Assembly (NCBI GenBank): GCA_902629495.1
Contig: CACORA010000013.1
Location: 1-56,659, forward strand
DNA: 56,659 nt
Direction: 5' to 3'
Source: Planctomycetaceae bacterium
Lineage (GTDB): Bacteria > Planctomycetota > Planctomycetia > Pirellulales > UBA1268
Both the position numbers and the translations under genes were made by a program. Below are positions 18,040-28,750 of the stretch, one piece after another. The notes beneath the pieces are model-generated. The model saw only the letters and a list, made by a program, of their open reading frames with translations. It did not search any database and had not been told where the DNA came from. The stretch's first letter is position 1. Each line of letters starts with the position of its first letter.

Positions 18040-19098
18040 TTAGTAGTTGGCAATGTCTCCGTTATTTCGTGTCCCCATGGCTCGCCATACTTGATTATCA
18101 ATCGATTCATTCACCACACGAAGCGAGCCATCGATCATGGCCGCATTCACGAGTCCGTTGTGATAACTTCTCGAAGTAATTGAGGCGTACGTTTTATTCG
18201 TTGCACTTTTGCCTTCTTGCTGGGAGTTGTAGTCAAAATCATAGTCACGTGTTCCGTCGTTATACGGAACGACCGTATTTGGACTGAATGTGGTTGTAAA
18301 ACCAGTGTGATGAACCCTGCCATCTGGCCACTCTGTATGTCCCGTGTTGTTGTTGGTGGCCGGGCCAAGCTTTGACTGTCCGCCGTTAGCAAGTCCTGCC
18401 ACAGCCGACGGATCACTCGGCGGTGTTGCTGATGGCTCACTCGTATTGCGGACATACGGCGTAAAAGCCTTTACCTCAGATACACACAGTGTTTTTGAGA
18501 GCCCATCTGCAAACATGATGGGGCGATAGTTTGAATTGGGATGGAATGCTCCATCCCCACCTTTGCCTGTTGCAGGATCGTAGACAAACCAGGTTCCAAA
18601 GTTAAACCCGTAGTTTGTTGGGTACACATAATTACCACCATTTTTGGTACGAAAAAAATCATTGATTTCGCTTGGGCAGATAAAGGTTCCAATTCTGGTT
18701 GAGCCAACGATTGCCCAGTTGGTTCCAACAGCTCCCCCCGGATATCCCTCATCCCACGGTTGTTCAAGATTAATGTTCTCTGCAACAACCCCCTGCTCAA
18801 TGTAGGGCAAAATTCGCCCATGAATGCCCCATGAGCCATTGTTTCCACTGAATGCTGTGCCGGGTGTATGCACCATACTTGGGGGGAAGTGTTTTCGAGC
18901 TGAAGCATAATTATGAGCAGCAAGGACAAGCTGTCGAATATTGTTTGAACACGCCAAACGTCGAGCAGCCTCTCGAGCGGATTGAACGGCTGGCAAGAGA
19001 AGACCAATCAAAACACCAATGATGGCGATAACGACAAGCAGTTCCACCAAAGTGAAACCAGCAGTAGGACAGCGCTGCGAGGACTTATTGATACTCAT
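18040..19098 (-). CDS. DUF1559 domain prepilin-like protein
   Basis: The 352-residue protein carries the prepilin leader (GFTLVELLVV near residues 14-23) and QSAREAARR, then LPYIEQG, TFICPSE, and a C-terminal YHNGLVNAAMIDGSLRVV block of the DUF1559 H-X9-DG type. I start it at Met 19096-19098, which gives the usual short leader before the helix; an in-frame ATG at 19146 would add 16 residues. It is probably exported and processed by a prepilin peptidase. It is unlike the DUF1559 protein at 12894 outside the leader. No lipoprotein partner lies next to it. Confidence 0.92.
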   Translation of the reverse strand: MSINKSSQRCPTAGFTLVELLVVIAIIGVLIGLLLPAVQSAREAARRLACSNNIRQLVLAAHNYASARKHFPPSMVHTPGTAFSGNNGSWGIHGRILPYIEQGVVAENINLEQPWDEGYPGGAVGTNWAIVGSTRIGTFICPSEINDFFRTKNGGNYVYPTNYGFNFGTWFVYDPATGKGGDGAFHPNSNYRPIMFADGLSKTLCVSEVKAFTPYVRNTSEPSATPPSDPSAVAGLANGGQSKLGPATNNNTGHTEWPDGRVHHTGFTTTFSPNTVVPYNDGTRDYDFDYNSQQEGKSATNKTYASITSRSYHNGLVNAAMIDGSLRVVNESIDNQVWRAMGTRNNGDIANY

Positions 19099-20257
19099 TC
19101 TCGACAAGACTACCTTAGCGTGTTCTTTGAGGCAAGCTAAATACATCCGTTCTTATTTTTGCATCGCACCTACATGCACACAGATATTGAGCCGCTTCTT
19201 CCAGGTTGTCATGAATCACGTTGCACGAATGGACAGGTAGCCCAGTCCACCTCATGTAACCTTTCTTTGAGAAGTCATCGCATCCAAAGATCACGCTCAT
19301 GATTGTGGTAACGATTGCTGCCGTGTCACAGCATACATTGTCACGAAAGTGTTCCTCCCTCACCGCCTCTCTTCCCGTCATAGTCAATGATTGAAACAAA
19401 AGCTTTTTTTGATTTCTAATCACTCGAGAGTTCTCTCACAAACCAAGAAACATGTAGCGTTGCTGACTCTTGATTCCTGAGACCACGGTTGCTTCTTCAG
19501 GCCCGGTACGTCCCACACGACCAATTGAGCTGGCATGGCTTGTGTGTCGCTAGTGACCTGATGGCTCATTGCTCTAGCATGTACGTGCCAGTTGATCATG
19601 GTGGATGACATACAATCAAACCTGGAACTGTGACTTGAATCCTTCACTCCACGGAATGCCCCACAATTCTGCAAGCTAGAAACTCTGTTCAGGTTCACAT
19701 TTCCAGCCAGCCTCTACTTGCTCAAACACACGTACAGTGAGAATGCATCAATTTTCAGTATCCCTTCGGATCATCTTCTGATACGGCAGGAAGGAGATCA
19801 GAAATGTATTGCATTTGAGGACTCAAGCACTGTAGTGTGCAGCAATTCATAGCCGTGCATGGCAACCATCGACTTTACTCTACTGGAAAGGATGGTTTGT
19901 CTTTTGTTCTCTTTTTCATGCCTTCACCAGACATGATTCAAATGTCGGTTTTTACCCCCACATTATGAGGATTTTACTGAAGTCTCTATCCTCTTTTTCG
20001 TTTTTCAAAACATCAAACGGAGATTTTGATATGTGGTTGACTGGGCCGGGAACTGAAAGGAAACTAAATGAGGTACACGAACGCCAGAAAATGGACGACG
20101 AAGACATCTCTATGGCAACTTTCAATGAGAAAAGGTTACAACCTTGTGAGAAATGAGCACAGGTAACCAGGCGGTCATTGGTCGTGTAAAACCTTGTTTT
20201 TCAAATCTGAAATGATGTTTAACGAGCAGCAAATGCTTAAGGTATGGGTGTCGTACG
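19099..20257. other. 1.1-kb region without a convincing gene
   Basis: Both strands hold only short frames with poor ribosome sites and no recognisable product (for example 19420-19698 on minus and 19965-20156 on plus). No tRNA fold, long repeat or strong terminator was found by eye. The last part must hold the promoter for the nqr operon, but I could not choose a convincing -35/-10 pair. The first 50 bases hold an alternative longer start for the DUF1559 gene. Confidence 0.5.
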
Positions 20258-21604
20258 TTGCAGAAATATAAATTGAAGAAGGGGCTGTCACTGCCAATAT
20301 CTGGCGAGCCCTCTACAGAGATAACGATTGCTCCTGCGGTTGATCACGTCGGTATTGTGGCAGATGATTTTGAGGGTCTTAAGCCGACTTTGTTGGTAAA
20401 GGTTGGAGATCGTGTGCAAACAGGACAGGCTGTTTTTCACGACAAAAAGAATCCCGGGGTGATTTTTACTTCTCCGGCTAGCGGTGTCGTTGAGCAGATC
20501 AACAGGGGCAAAAAAAGGAAATTCGAGTCTTTGGTCGTAAATGTTGATGGAGACGACCAGAGGACATTCGCGGAAGCTGCCGCATGTAATTTAGATTCTC
20601 CAAAAGAAGACATCATTAATGCATTGATAACATCAGGGCTCTGGACAGCTTTTCGAACGCGTCCGTATGGTAAAGTCCCTCAAGTCAATACGCTGCCAGC
20701 AGCCATATTTGTGACTGCGATGGACACGGAGCCACTTGCACCCCAACCAAGCATTCTCATTCAGAAAAAAGAGGAGGCGTTTGTTCGAGGATTATTGTCC
20801 CTGGCAACCATCTCGAATGCCGTCCACGTGTGTGTATCGAGTGCAACAGACGTCCGCCTGATAGAGCATCCGAACATTCACTATCACATTTTCGAAGGTC
20901 CCCATCCTGCTGGGTTACCAAGTACGCATATTCACTTTATTAATCCCGTTGGACCAAACAAAACCGTTTGGCATATCGGCTACCAAGACGTCAGTGGTAT
21001 TGGTCATCTTTTTTTGTCAGGCCAGATTGATTGCAGCCGTTTTGTCTCCATCGGTGGCCCGTGTGTGATTCAACCCAGAATTCTCGAGACACGTCTGGGC
21101 GCAAGCATTCCTGAGGTGACGCATGGAATGTGCATGCCAGACAAACAGGTGAGGGTCATTTCAGGAAGCGTTTTATCCGGAAGGAAATCGACAGCGCCTG
21201 TGGATTTCATAGGCCGTTTCGACAACCAGATTTCGGTACTCGAGGAGGGTGATTTCCGGGAATTCCTCGGCTGGCAAAAACCAGGATTGAACCAATTTAG
21301 TGTGACGAACGCTTTTGCATCAGCACTGAAGCGAGGCGCTCAATTTCCGCTGACCACCTCAACAGGAGGCAGTAAACGGGCAATGGTGCCGATTGGAAGC
21401 TATGAAAAAGTCATGCCGCTCGATATTTTGGCGACCCAGCTCCTTCGTTCGTTAATTGTTGGAGACACTGAGCAGTCGCAAAAGCTTGGCTGCCTAGAGT
21501 TAATTGAAGAGGATCTTGCCCTCTGTACGTTTGTGTGTCCGGGAAAGTACGAATATGGCAGGATCCTTCGTGACAATCTCCGATCAATTGAAATTGATGG
21601 GTAG
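20258..21604 (+). CDS. nqrA: Na+-translocating NADH:quinone reductase subunit A
   Basis: This 448-residue protein has the NqrA N-terminus ([13 protein letters not shown]), a hammerhead-type segment [27 protein letters not shown], and the conserved FTVTNAFA-like core [15 protein letters not shown]. NqrA is the cytoplasmic subunit that takes part in quinone binding. No ATG exists at the expected start; TTG at 20258 is the best choice, and TTG at 20273 is an alternative. It is the first gene of an eight-gene operon. Length matches the family (about 445-450). Confidence 0.95.
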   Translation: MQKYKLKKGLSLPISGEPSTEITIAPAVDHVGIVADDFEGLKPTLLVKVGDRVQTGQAVFHDKKNPGVIFTSPASGVVEQINRGKKRKFESLVVNVDGDDQRTFAEAAACNLDSPKEDIINALITSGLWTAFRTRPYGKVPQVNTLPAAIFVTAMDTEPLAPQPSILIQKKEEAFVRGLLSLATISNAVHVCVSSATDVRLIEHPNIHYHIFEGPHPAGLPSTHIHFINPVGPNKTVWHIGYQDVSGIGHLFLSGQIDCSRFVSIGGPCVIQPRILETRLGASIPEVTHGMCMPDKQVRVISGSVLSGRKSTAPVDFIGRFDNQISVLEEGDFREFLGWQKPGLNQFSVTNAFASALKRGAQFPLTTSTGGSKRAMVPIGSYEKVMPLDILATQLLRSLIVGDTEQSQKLGCLELIEEDLALCTFVCPGKYEYGRILRDNLRSIEIDG

Positions 21605-21655
21605 ATAAATCGAATAGATAATTCGTTGATATAATTCGCTCGTTGAGACTATGCA

Positions 21656-22930
21656 ATGAAATGGCTTCGGAAAATTCTTGATTCTCAAGAACCCCTCTTC
21701 AAGAATGGTGGGAAACTGGAAAAGTTGTATCCCCTGTATGAGGCAGCTGACACTTTTCTCTACACGCCTGGCGAAACAACACGTGGCCCCTCTCACGTTC
21801 GAGATGCTCTGGACCTTAAGCGGATGATGTCCATTGTTGTTTTGGCACTCCTGCCATGTGTGGTTATGGCCTGCTATAACACAGGCTATCAAGCGAGTCT
21901 TGGTGCGGCGTACGCTTCTAGCAGTAGTGCTGGTGCTCCATCAGACACTGCGGTTATGGATGCCCTTGGCTGGAGGTCTCTTGTTGCAGGATTACCCGAT
22001 AGCAATAACTTCTGGGACTGCTTATTGCTTGGTGCAACTTATTTTATTCCAGTTTATATCGTCTGTATGATGGCCGGTGGCATGTGTGAAGTTGTCTTCT
22101 CCATCATTCGCAAGCACGAAGTAAACGAAGGATTTCTTGTCACGGGCTTATTATTTCCTCTTACACTCCCCCCAACCATTCCGCTTTGGCAGGTTGCAGT
22201 GGGCATCATCTTTGGCGTTGTGATAGGTAAGGAAGTCTTTGGTGGGACTGGTAGAAACTTTTTAAACCCAGCACTCACTGCTCGAGCATTTTTATACTTT
22301 GCTTACCCGGCACAAAGTTCAGGTGACAAGGTGTGGAATGCGTTCGGAAATGTTGATGGTATTAGCGGAGCAACGATCTTAGGCAACGTTGCAGCGCTGC
22401 CAAACAAGGCAGAAGCAACGCAATACCTGCAAGGTTTTGATTATGCCAATTATGGATTTGGTTTTTGCATGGGATCGATGGGCGAAACCTCGACTTTGTT
22501 CTGTGCTCTCGGGGCACTGATTTTAGTGATGTCGGGAATAGGTTCCTGGAGGATCATGTCATCTGTCCTCGTCGGCGGTCTCGCCACAGCATCCGTCCTG
22601 TTTTTTGCCTCTGGCGATGATAATGCAGCTATGTTTGCAATGAGCCCTATTCAGCACTTGCTGGTTGGAAGCTTTGCTTTCGGATTAGTTTTTATGGCCA
22701 CGGATCCGGTTTCAGCTTCAATGACTGATGCGGGGAAATATATCTATGGCGGTCTCATTGGGTTTCTTGCAATTATGATCCGTGTCATTAATCCGGCTTA
22801 TCCAGAAGGGATGATGTTGGCGATTTTAGTGGGCAATGTCTTTGCTCCCCTGATCGATTATTTTGTGACACAGAGGAATATCAATCGACGCCTGCAGCGA
22901 TGGTCCCAAAATACTCAAGTGGAGGCTTAG
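21656..22930 (+). CDS. nqrB: Na+-translocating NADH:quinone reductase subunit B
   Basis: The 424-residue polytopic inner-membrane protein has the NqrB FMN-attachment motif DGISGAT at about residues 234-240, with Thr240 as the predicted covalent FMN site. Hydrophobic segments alternate throughout (for example 55-73, 122-143, 161-195). GRNFLNPAL and MATDPVSAS are family blocks. NqrB binds riboflavin and FMN and lies on the sodium pathway. The FMN must be attached by ApbE, encoded in the same operon at 26285. It ends directly against nqrC. Confidence 0.96.
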   Translation: MKWLRKILDSQEPLFKNGGKLEKLYPLYEAADTFLYTPGETTRGPSHVRDALDLKRMMSIVVLALLPCVVMACYNTGYQASLGAAYASSSSAGAPSDTAVMDALGWRSLVAGLPDSNNFWDCLLLGATYFIPVYIVCMMAGGMCEVVFSIIRKHEVNEGFLVTGLLFPLTLPPTIPLWQVAVGIIFGVVIGKEVFGGTGRNFLNPALTARAFLYFAYPAQSSGDKVWNAFGNVDGISGATILGNVAALPNKAEATQYLQGFDYANYGFGFCMGSMGETSTLFCALGALILVMSGIGSWRIMSSVLVGGLATASVLFFASGDDNAAMFAMSPIQHLLVGSFAFGLVFMATDPVSASMTDAGKYIYGGLIGFLAIMIRVINPAYPEGMMLAILVGNVFAPLIDYFVTQRNINRRLQRWSQNTQVEA

Positions 22931-23710
22931 GTGGTAAAGACACGTGACTCGGTTAGGAATACTTTTCTTACCACTGGTCTGCTCTGCGTTATCTGTTCCG
23001 TTTTTGTTTCCGCTTCAGCCGTTGGCTTGAAGTCACGGCAAGACCTGAACAAGCAATTAGACAAAAAAAAGAACATTCTTTCTGTTTGTCAAATTGATTT
23101 TGCAAGCGGCGAGGTGCAACGTATTTTCGATGAGAACATTCAAGCTCGCTTAGTGAATCTGCAAACAGGCCTATATGCCGACGAGACTCCTGATTCCAAC
23201 CAGACTGCCTCCAGTTTTGATTTGAAGAAGTTAGCAGAGAGTGAGTTTAAGACGTTGAGTGAAGATCCGGCTGGCCTTGGAGGCAGGCGAGAAAACTTTG
23301 AGGTCATTTATATTTTCGAAAAAGGCAATCAGATCGTTCTTCCTATACGTGGAAAAGGCTTGTGGTCGACGCTTTGGGGGTTCCTGTCTGTTGATGCCAG
23401 CGATTTCACAACACGTGGAATCACATTTTATGCTCATGGTGAAACACCTGGTCTTGGTGGCGAAGTTGATAGCGACGCGTTTAAGAGTCAGTGGATGGAG
23501 GAAAACGCGACTCTGGATTCGAATGGCAAAGTCATCATTGAGGTTGCGAAAGCAGGCCAAGCCACGGAAGGTGAAATCGATGGTTTATCAGGCGCAACAA
23601 TCACAACACAAGGTGTTGATAAGCTCATTAAGTACTGGCTCGGGCCAGATGGATTTGGTCCTTTTCTCGTAGGGAATACAGATAAGCTCAAGATGGCTTC
23701 ACGAAATTGA
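22931..23710 (+). CDS. nqrC: Na+-translocating NADH:quinone reductase subunit C
   Basis: The protein has 259 residues. One N-terminal membrane helix (about 10-32) precedes a periplasmic domain ending in DGLSGATITT, where Thr223 is the predicted covalent FMN site. GLWSTLWGFL and ETPGLGGEV are NqrC blocks. It starts at GTG 22931, immediately after the nqrB stop, with GGAGG at 22921-22925, so translation is coupled. It passes electrons from the iron-sulfur subunit pair toward NqrB. Confidence 0.96.
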   Translation: MVKTRDSVRNTFLTTGLLCVICSVFVSASAVGLKSRQDLNKQLDKKKNILSVCQIDFASGEVQRIFDENIQARLVNLQTGLYADETPDSNQTASSFDLKKLAESEFKTLSEDPAGLGGRRENFEVIYIFEKGNQIVLPIRGKGLWSTLWGFLSVDASDFTTRGITFYAHGETPGLGGEVDSDAFKSQWMEENATLDSNGKVIIEVAKAGQATEGEIDGLSGATITTQGVDKLIKYWLGPDGFGPFLVGNTDKLKMASRN

Positions 23711-23752
23711 TGCCTAAGAAATATTTTCAGAAATGCGGCCTTAGGAAAAACA

Positions 23753-24367
23753 ATGGCAAAAATCAAAACAACAGATGTTTTGTTTGATCCAGTCGTGAAA
23801 AACAATCCGATTGCGTTACAGGTATTGGGCATCTGTTCTGCGTTGGCCGTGACGACCAAACTGGACACAACACTCACGATGTGTGTTGCTGTAATTTTTG
23901 TTGTCGCATTCTCAAATCTGGCCGTGAGTTCTATACGGACATTCATTCCCTCGAGTGTGAGGATTATTGTTCAGATGACAATCATCGCGTCACTGGTGAT
24001 CATTGTTGATCAGTTCCTAAAAGCATTTGCCTTTGAGGCGAGTAAGCAGATGTCAGTATTTGTTGGACTCATTATTACAAACTGCATTGTTATGGGTCGA
24101 GCAGAGGGATTTGCGATGAAGAATCCGCCGTTTATTAGTTTTTTAGACGGGATTGGAAATGGCTTGGGCTACAGCTTTATTTTATTAGCCGTCGGTGCGG
24201 TGAGAGAACTCTTTGGTAGTGGCAAACTACTCGGCTATACGATTCTTCCGAATGATTACTACCAAAATAACGGGCTCATGCTTTTAGCGCCGAGTGCTTT
24301 TTTTCTAATCGGCATGATCATTTGGATCATCAGGACGTTCCGACCAGATCAGATTGAGGACGCATAG
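23753..24367 (+). CDS. nqrD: Na+-translocating NADH:quinone reductase subunit D
   Basis: This 204-residue protein has six hydrophobic segments and the NqrD/RnfE signature: [25 protein letters not shown] opening, [14 protein letters not shown] near residue 110, and [10 protein letters not shown] near 137. NqrD and NqrE form an inverted pair in the membrane that holds an iron-sulfur centre between conserved cysteines; Cys in CSALA and in NCIVMG fit that role. AGGA upstream of ATG 23753 supports the start. Confidence 0.95.
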   Translation: MAKIKTTDVLFDPVVKNNPIALQVLGICSALAVTTKLDTTLTMCVAVIFVVAFSNLAVSSIRTFIPSSVRIIVQMTIIASLVIIVDQFLKAFAFEASKQMSVFVGLIITNCIVMGRAEGFAMKNPPFISFLDGIGNGLGYSFILLAVGAVRELFGSGKLLGYTILPNDYYQNNGLMLLAPSAFFLIGMIIWIIRTFRPDQIEDA

Positions 24368-24369
24368 AA

Positions 24370-24978
24370 ATGTCTGACCATATCAGTATTATCATCAAAG
24401 CAATGTTCATCGAAAATCTCGCCCTGAGTTTTTTCCTGGGCATGTGTACGTTTCTTGCTGTCTCTAAAAATGTAAAAACAGCTGTAGGACTTGGAATTGC
24501 AGTGATTGCCATTCAGTCAATTACAGTGCCAGCAAATAATCTTATCTATCGATATTTTCTCAAAGACGGTGCCTTAGCATGGGCAGGCATACCTGATTCA
24601 AATTTAGAATTTCTTGGGCTCATCAGTTACATTGGCGTTATTGCCGCGATGGTTCAAATCCTAGAAATGACACTCGACAAGTATTTCCCGGCACTCTATA
24701 GCGCTCTCGGTATCTTCCTGCCGCTTATCACTGTGAACTGTGCCATATTGGGTGGTTCCCTTTTCATGGTGGAACGTGATTACACCTTCATTCAAAGCAT
24801 AGAATTTGGCGTTGGGAGTGGCCTTGGCTGGGCCTTAGCGATAGCAGCGCTCGCAGGCATTCGTGAAAAACTCAAATATTCAGATGTTCCCCCTGGCCTC
24901 CGCGGACTCGGAGCAACATTTATGATCGTCGGGCTCATGGCAATGGCTTTTATGGCATTTGGCGGCATTCAACTGTAG
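24370..24978 (+). CDS. nqrE: Na+-translocating NADH:quinone reductase subunit E
   Basis: This 202-residue polytopic protein begins [18 protein letters not shown] and contains [12 protein letters not shown] and [15 protein letters not shown], both with the conserved Cys expected for the iron-sulfur site shared with Nqr[11 protein letters not shown] matches the paired motif in NqrD. It begins two bases after the nqrD stop with GAGGA inside the end of nqrD. Length is typical (about 200). Confidence 0.96.
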   Translation: MSDHISIIIKAMFIENLALSFFLGMCTFLAVSKNVKTAVGLGIAVIAIQSITVPANNLIYRYFLKDGALAWAGIPDSNLEFLGLISYIGVIAAMVQILEMTLDKYFPALYSALGIFLPLITVNCAILGGSLFMVERDYTFIQSIEFGVGSGLGWALAIAALAGIREKLKYSDVPPGLRGLGATFMIVGLMAMAFMAFGGIQL

Positions 24979-25043
24979 AAAAGCATTCGGTACGTAGAGA
25001 AACGTAAACACATTTATTCGTAAGTAAAAAGTGAACTGAAGAG

Positions 25044-26267
25044 ATGGAAAATATCATTCTTGGCGTGCTGATGTTTACGGGTATTGTCACCGCTCTGGTG
25101 GCCTTAATACTCATTGCAAAGTCTCGTCTGGTTGCCAGCGGATTAGTAAAAGTCCTCATTAATGACCAGAAAATGATAGAGGTTCCGGCTGGTGGAAAAC
25201 TCTTGGGGGCACTTGCTGACAATAATGTGTTTGTCTCCTCTGCTTGCGGAGGGGGTGGCACATGCGCACAGTGTCGAGTTGTAGTGAACGAGGGCGGCGG
25301 CGAGATACTCCCGACCGAAAGAAGCCACATATCAAAAAGAGAGGCATGCGACGGTCATCGTTTATCATGCCAAGTTGCAATTAAACAGGACATGAAAATT
25401 GAAGTGCCGCCAGAGGTTTTTGAGACAAAAAAATGGCAATGTACTGTGCGATCTAATGAGAACGTTGCAACATTTATCAAAGAATTGGTTTTAGAATTAC
25501 CGGAAGGTGAAGACGTTGGCTTCAAGGCAGGAGGATATATTCAGATTGAGTGTCCACCTCACAAACTTTCCTACAAAGACTTTGATATCCAAGAAGAGTA
25601 CCACGAAGACTGGGATAAATTTAATATCTGGCAATACGAGTCCGTTGTGAGTGAAGAGGCTATTCGGGCGTACTCTATGGCTAACTATCCTGGTGAAAAA
25701 GGTATCATCAAACTCAATGTTCGAGTTGCCTCTCCGCCACCACGGGCACCAAAAGGAACCCCCCCAGGTGTTATGTCTTCCTACATCTTTGGCTTAAAGC
25801 CAGGAGATGACGTAACCATTTCCGGACCGTACGGTGAATTTTTTATCCAAGAGACACAATCCGAGATGGTCTACATCGGTGGTGGCGCAGGCATGGCTCC
25901 ATTGAGAAGTCATATTTTCGAACTCTTCAAGAGGCAGAATACAGGCAGAAAAGTTTCTTATTGGTACGGTGGAAGAAGTGCAAAAGAACTGTTTTATTTA
26001 GATGAGTTCGAAGAACTGGCCCAGAAAAATGAAAACTTTAGCTTCAACATTGCGCTCTCAGATCCGCTTCCCGAAGATAATTGGACTGGGTACAAAGGAT
26101 TTATTCATCAAGTATTGCTCGAAGAATATCTTTCGAAGCACCCGAACCCAGAAGATCTTGAGTATTACGTCTGTGGTCCCCCAATGATGCTTAGTGCGGT
26201 AAGGAACATGCTGGATGACCTTGGTGTCGAGCCAGAGAGCGTGATGTTTGACGACTTCGGTGGTTAA
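25044..26267 (+). CDS. nqrF: Na+-translocating NADH:quinone reductase subunit F
   Basis: The 407-residue NADH-oxidising subunit has one N-terminal membrane helix (about 5-25), a 2Fe-2S ferredoxin domain with Cys68, Cys74, Cys77 and Cys109, then a ferredoxin-reductase-like FAD/NADH module: [11 protein letters not shown] for [18 protein letters not shown] for NADH, and [12 protein letters not shown] near the C-terminus. It ends in DDFGG as NqrF proteins do. It delivers electrons into the complex from the cytoplasmic side. The downstream apbE begins 17 bases later. Confidence 0.97.
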   Translation: MENIILGVLMFTGIVTALVALILIAKSRLVASGLVKVLINDQKMIEVPAGGKLLGALADNNVFVSSACGGGGTCAQCRVVVNEGGGEILPTERSHISKREACDGHRLSCQVAIKQDMKIEVPPEVFETKKWQCTVRSNENVATFIKELVLELPEGEDVGFKAGGYIQIECPPHKLSYKDFDIQEEYHEDWDKFNIWQYESVVSEEAIRAYSMANYPGEKGIIKLNVRVASPPPRAPKGTPPGVMSSYIFGLKPGDDVTISGPYGEFFIQETQSEMVYIGGGAGMAPLRSHIFELFKRQNTGRKVSYWYGGRSAKELFYLDEFEELAQKNENFSFNIALSDPLPEDNWTGYKGFIHQVLLEEYLSKHPNPEDLEYYVCGPPMMLSAVRNMLDDLGVEPESVMFDDFGG

Positions 26268-26284
26268 GATCATGGAACGACAAA

Positions 26285-27349
26285 GTGTTTCACACAAGTA
26301 GACATACACATCCTTTCTCAAGTGGTGGTCGTCTCTGGCTCCTTTGTACTCTGCTTTGGCTTGGATGTGGGAGCCAGGAGCCTGTATCTGAGCGCCATGT
26401 ATTGAGTGGTTCAACAATGGGAACCACCTATCGTATTGTTGTGACAGGCATAAGCGATACATTCAAGCATGCTTCTTTACAAAATGATGTTGAGAAAACA
26501 CTCGAGACGATCTGTCAGATTTTTTCTACATACATAAGCGATTCTGAGATAAGTAACTTCAATCAATGCGATGCCAACAAGTGGTTTTCAATCTCAGAAG
26601 ATTTGTATGACGTCGTCAAAGCCGCTGCCGATATTAGTAGAAAAACCGATGGTGCTTTTGACATCACCATTGGGCCGACAGTTGATTTATGGGGATTTGG
26701 TACTGAAAAAAAATCCAAAACAAGAGACGTGCCAAATGAATCTGAGATTTTGGAAATAAAAAAGAGCATTGGTTATGAGAACGTAGAGCTTCAAGAAACA
26801 CCACCAGCCCTAAGAAAGTTACAACGCAATGTCAAACTGGATGCCTCAGCGATTGCCAAAGGATTTGCAGTTGATGAGATCTTAGCCTTGTTGATGAAAC
26901 GCAAAGGCATTCTGGGCGCAATGGTGGAAATTGGTGGTGAGATTCGTTGTTTTGGAAAGCGACACGACGGGTCAAATTGGACGGTAGGCATTCAGTCACC
27001 GCTACGAGATCGCACCGGGCTTGCCGCAAAAGTCTCTTTACATAATGAATCAGTAGCTTCGTCTGGTGATTACTTAAACTATTTTGAGCACAATGGCCAA
27101 AAAATTTCACACATAATGAACCCTGAAAAAGGCACTCCCGTTAAAAGTGATGTCGTCGCTACTACTGTGATAGGTGACTCGTGTATGATGTGTGATGCTT
27201 GGGCAACCGCGTTCATGGTTTTAGATATTCAAAAATCATTAGACATTGCTCATCGTGAAAACATCGGACTCATGCTGATTCGTAAAAATTCAGAATCTTC
27301 CGTAGAAGTTATTTCAAACAGCAAATTCAAAACGTATCTCATTCAATAG
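26285..27349 (+). CDS. apbE: FAD:protein FMN transferase (flavin transferase for NqrB/NqrC)
   Basis: The 354-residue protein starts at GTG 26285 with GGA eight bases upstream. Its N-terminal hydrophobic part ends LWLGC, probably a lipoprotein signal although the lipobox is not ideal. ApbE blocks are STMGTTYRI, TDGAFDITIGPTVDLWGFG, DASAIAKGFAVD and VEIGGEIRCFGKR, plus a metal-site region CDAWATAFM. It uses Mg2+ and FAD to attach FMN to Thr in S(T)GAT motifs of exported or membrane targets. The two targets are in the same operon. Confidence 0.95.
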   Translation: MFHTSRHTHPFSSGGRLWLLCTLLWLGCGSQEPVSERHVLSGSTMGTTYRIVVTGISDTFKHASLQNDVEKTLETICQIFSTYISDSEISNFNQCDANKWFSISEDLYDVVKAAADISRKTDGAFDITIGPTVDLWGFGTEKKSKTRDVPNESEILEIKKSIGYENVELQETPPALRKLQRNVKLDASAIAKGFAVDEILALLMKRKGILGAMVEIGGEIRCFGKRHDGSNWTVGIQSPLRDRTGLAAKVSLHNESVASSGDYLNYFEHNGQKISHIMNPEKGTPVKSDVVATTVIGDSCMMCDAWATAFMVLDIQKSLDIAHRENIGLMLIRKNSESSVEVISNSKFKTYLIQ

Positions 27350-27355
27350 AAGCTG

Positions 27356-27583
27356 ATGATTACCTTTATTCTCACCCCCGTCGTGTTTGGGATTTTTTTT
27401 CTGAGCCTTGCAGTTGGGGTCATCTTTTCAAATAAACGCCTCAAAGGAAGTTGTGGTGGACTCTCAAATATGCCTGGAGAGGACGGCAAATCGATGTGTG
27501 ACTTGTGCTCAAACCATGGAACCGAGTGTGATGATCAATCCAAGACCGATAGCACACGTACAACTTCAACGCGTGTCTCATAA
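27356..27583 (+). CDS. nqrM: NQR maturation protein NqrM (DUF539)
   Basis: This 75-residue protein has one N-terminal membrane helix (about 4-24), then FSNKRLKGSCGGL, the DUF539/NqrM signature, and CDLCSN further on, giving four-plus cysteines (Cys33, Cys48, Cys51, Cys59). Published work on NqrM links it to insertion of the iron centre between NqrD and NqrE. It follows apbE by six bases and is the last gene of the operon. The Asp/Thr-rich tail is not conserved in the family. Confidence 0.92.
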   Translation: MITFILTPVVFGIFFLSLAVGVIFSNKRLKGSCGGLSNMPGEDGKSMCDLCSNHGTECDDQSKTDSTRTTSTRVS

Positions 27584-27632
27584 AACGATTACGTTCTAAA
27601 GCATTGCTAGCGTGGGCCTGCTCCAATGCTCT

Positions 27633-27839
27633 TCACGGCTCAAGCAGGAAAAGAATGGCCACGAGTGCACCTGACCAGAATAAAATCGTGAGTAGAGCTG
27701 CTCGTTCTTTTGTCACGAGATTTTGCTCACGATATTCATCCCCCCAATGAGAATCCTGCTCTTGATATTGAGGAAGGATGATGTAACGCCAGGAAAGCCA
27801 ACAAAAAATACAGCAGGTAAATGTCGTGAATGATTTCAT
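27633..27839 (-). CDS. Small putative membrane protein
   Basis: The 68-residue frame has a hydrophobic start (FTCCIFCWLSW) and a clear C-terminal membrane segment AALLTILFWSGALVAILFLL. The ribosome site is weak and no family is recognised. It lies convergent to the end of the nqr operon. It could be a genuine small membrane protein or chance; the well-formed C-terminal helix favours the former. Confidence 0.4.
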   Translation of the reverse strand: MKSFTTFTCCIFCWLSWRYIILPQYQEQDSHWGDEYREQNLVTKERAALLTILFWSGALVAILFLLEP

Positions 27840-27977
27840 CGCTATTTTCTCGTGCGAAAAGAGGTCCCTTAGGATTTTTTATTAGCACATTGAGAGCTTA
27901 AGTAATAACATAGATCATACACGCAGAGCAGATCTCCATGATTTTTGATCATTTTTCTTTGGGAGAATCAACAGATT

Positions 27978-28169
27978 ATGAACACGATGAATACTAGTGA
28001 GAACAATTCTTCGGATTCGCAACTGCCTCCCCGAGATGTGCATGGCGAAAAACCTGAGCCACCAAGGCGGGACAACTTCCACGATTCCGATCAGTATGAA
28101 GCCGCTTATGAGAACTATCTTCGTGCATTGGAATGGTGGGAAAAAAGTTTTGGCTCGCATGATGCATGA
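27978..28169 (+). CDS. Small acidic protein of unknown function
   Basis: The 63-residue product begins at ATG 27978 with GGGAGAA about ten bases upstream (the open frame reaches back to a TTG at 27945). It is rich in Asn, Ser, Asp and Glu in the first half, then has a helix-prone segment (QYEAAYENYLRALEWWEKSFG). No signal, membrane segment or known motif. The good ribosome site and amphipathic helix suggest a real gene. Confidence 0.5.
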   Translation: MNTMNTSENNSSDSQLPPRDVHGEKPEPPRRDNFHDSDQYEAAYENYLRALEWWEKSFGSHDA

Positions 28170-28330
28170 CTTTACGCAGCCGCTAGAATAAACCGGTGAT
28201 CATCGGGCTACTCTTCGCACAGAAGAATACTATCTTCTTTATGAACTAAACCATTTTATGACAGAAGTGGTTGGACTTTTTTATCGGACTATAGTTTTTT
28301 GGTTTACAATCATTATTTGACCTGCTTTGA

Positions 28331-28681
28331 ATGGCAATGTTTCAAAATAGATCGACTCAAAAAGACGTGCGAGACTGGTTCAATGAGAATGGGCTGAAGG
28401 GTGATTCACTCACGTTTGACTATTTAGAATTGTATGCACTCAAGCCCCCTGGCTGGGAGCAGATCTTCACATTTGAAGTAGATTGTTTTGATTCTAATGG
28501 GAACAAGAAACACCTTTACGGTCTTGTCTCTGATGATGAACGAGCTTTGAACATCGCTGATAAAATTAAAGTGGAAATCTATATGGATAAGGATTTACAT
28601 CAAATAGCACTCGAGGAGTGGTCCGATGGATTCATTAAACGAAAGAACGTAAAAGGCCGCAAAAAGGCAAACTCATTTTGA
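28331..28681 (+). CDS. Uncharacterised soluble protein
   Basis: This 116-residue protein has no signal peptide or membrane helix. It has a compact alpha/beta look (TFDYLELYALKPPGWEQIFTFEVDCFD) and a basic tail (KRKNVKGRKKANSF). The family is not recognised. The ATG at 28331 follows an AT-rich stretch that may hold the promoter. Codon use looks like that of its neighbours. Confidence 0.6.
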   Translation: MAMFQNRSTQKDVRDWFNENGLKGDSLTFDYLELYALKPPGWEQIFTFEVDCFDSNGNKKHLYGLVSDDERALNIADKIKVEIYMDKDLHQIALEEWSDGFIKRKNVKGRKKANSF

Positions 28682-28750
28682 GAAGTATCAAATAGGGTTG
28701 AGATTCCCAATGAAAAAGATTCATGTCCAAACAACTACACAAGGAACGTC

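Noticed and set aside
19115..19423. Minus-strand 102-residue open frame overlapping the second DUF1559 start
   Set aside because: It overlaps the DUF1559 gene in another frame and shows no recognisable domain.
19965..20156. 63-residue open frame before nqrA
   Set aside because: No ribosome site, no known motif, and composition like random sequence.
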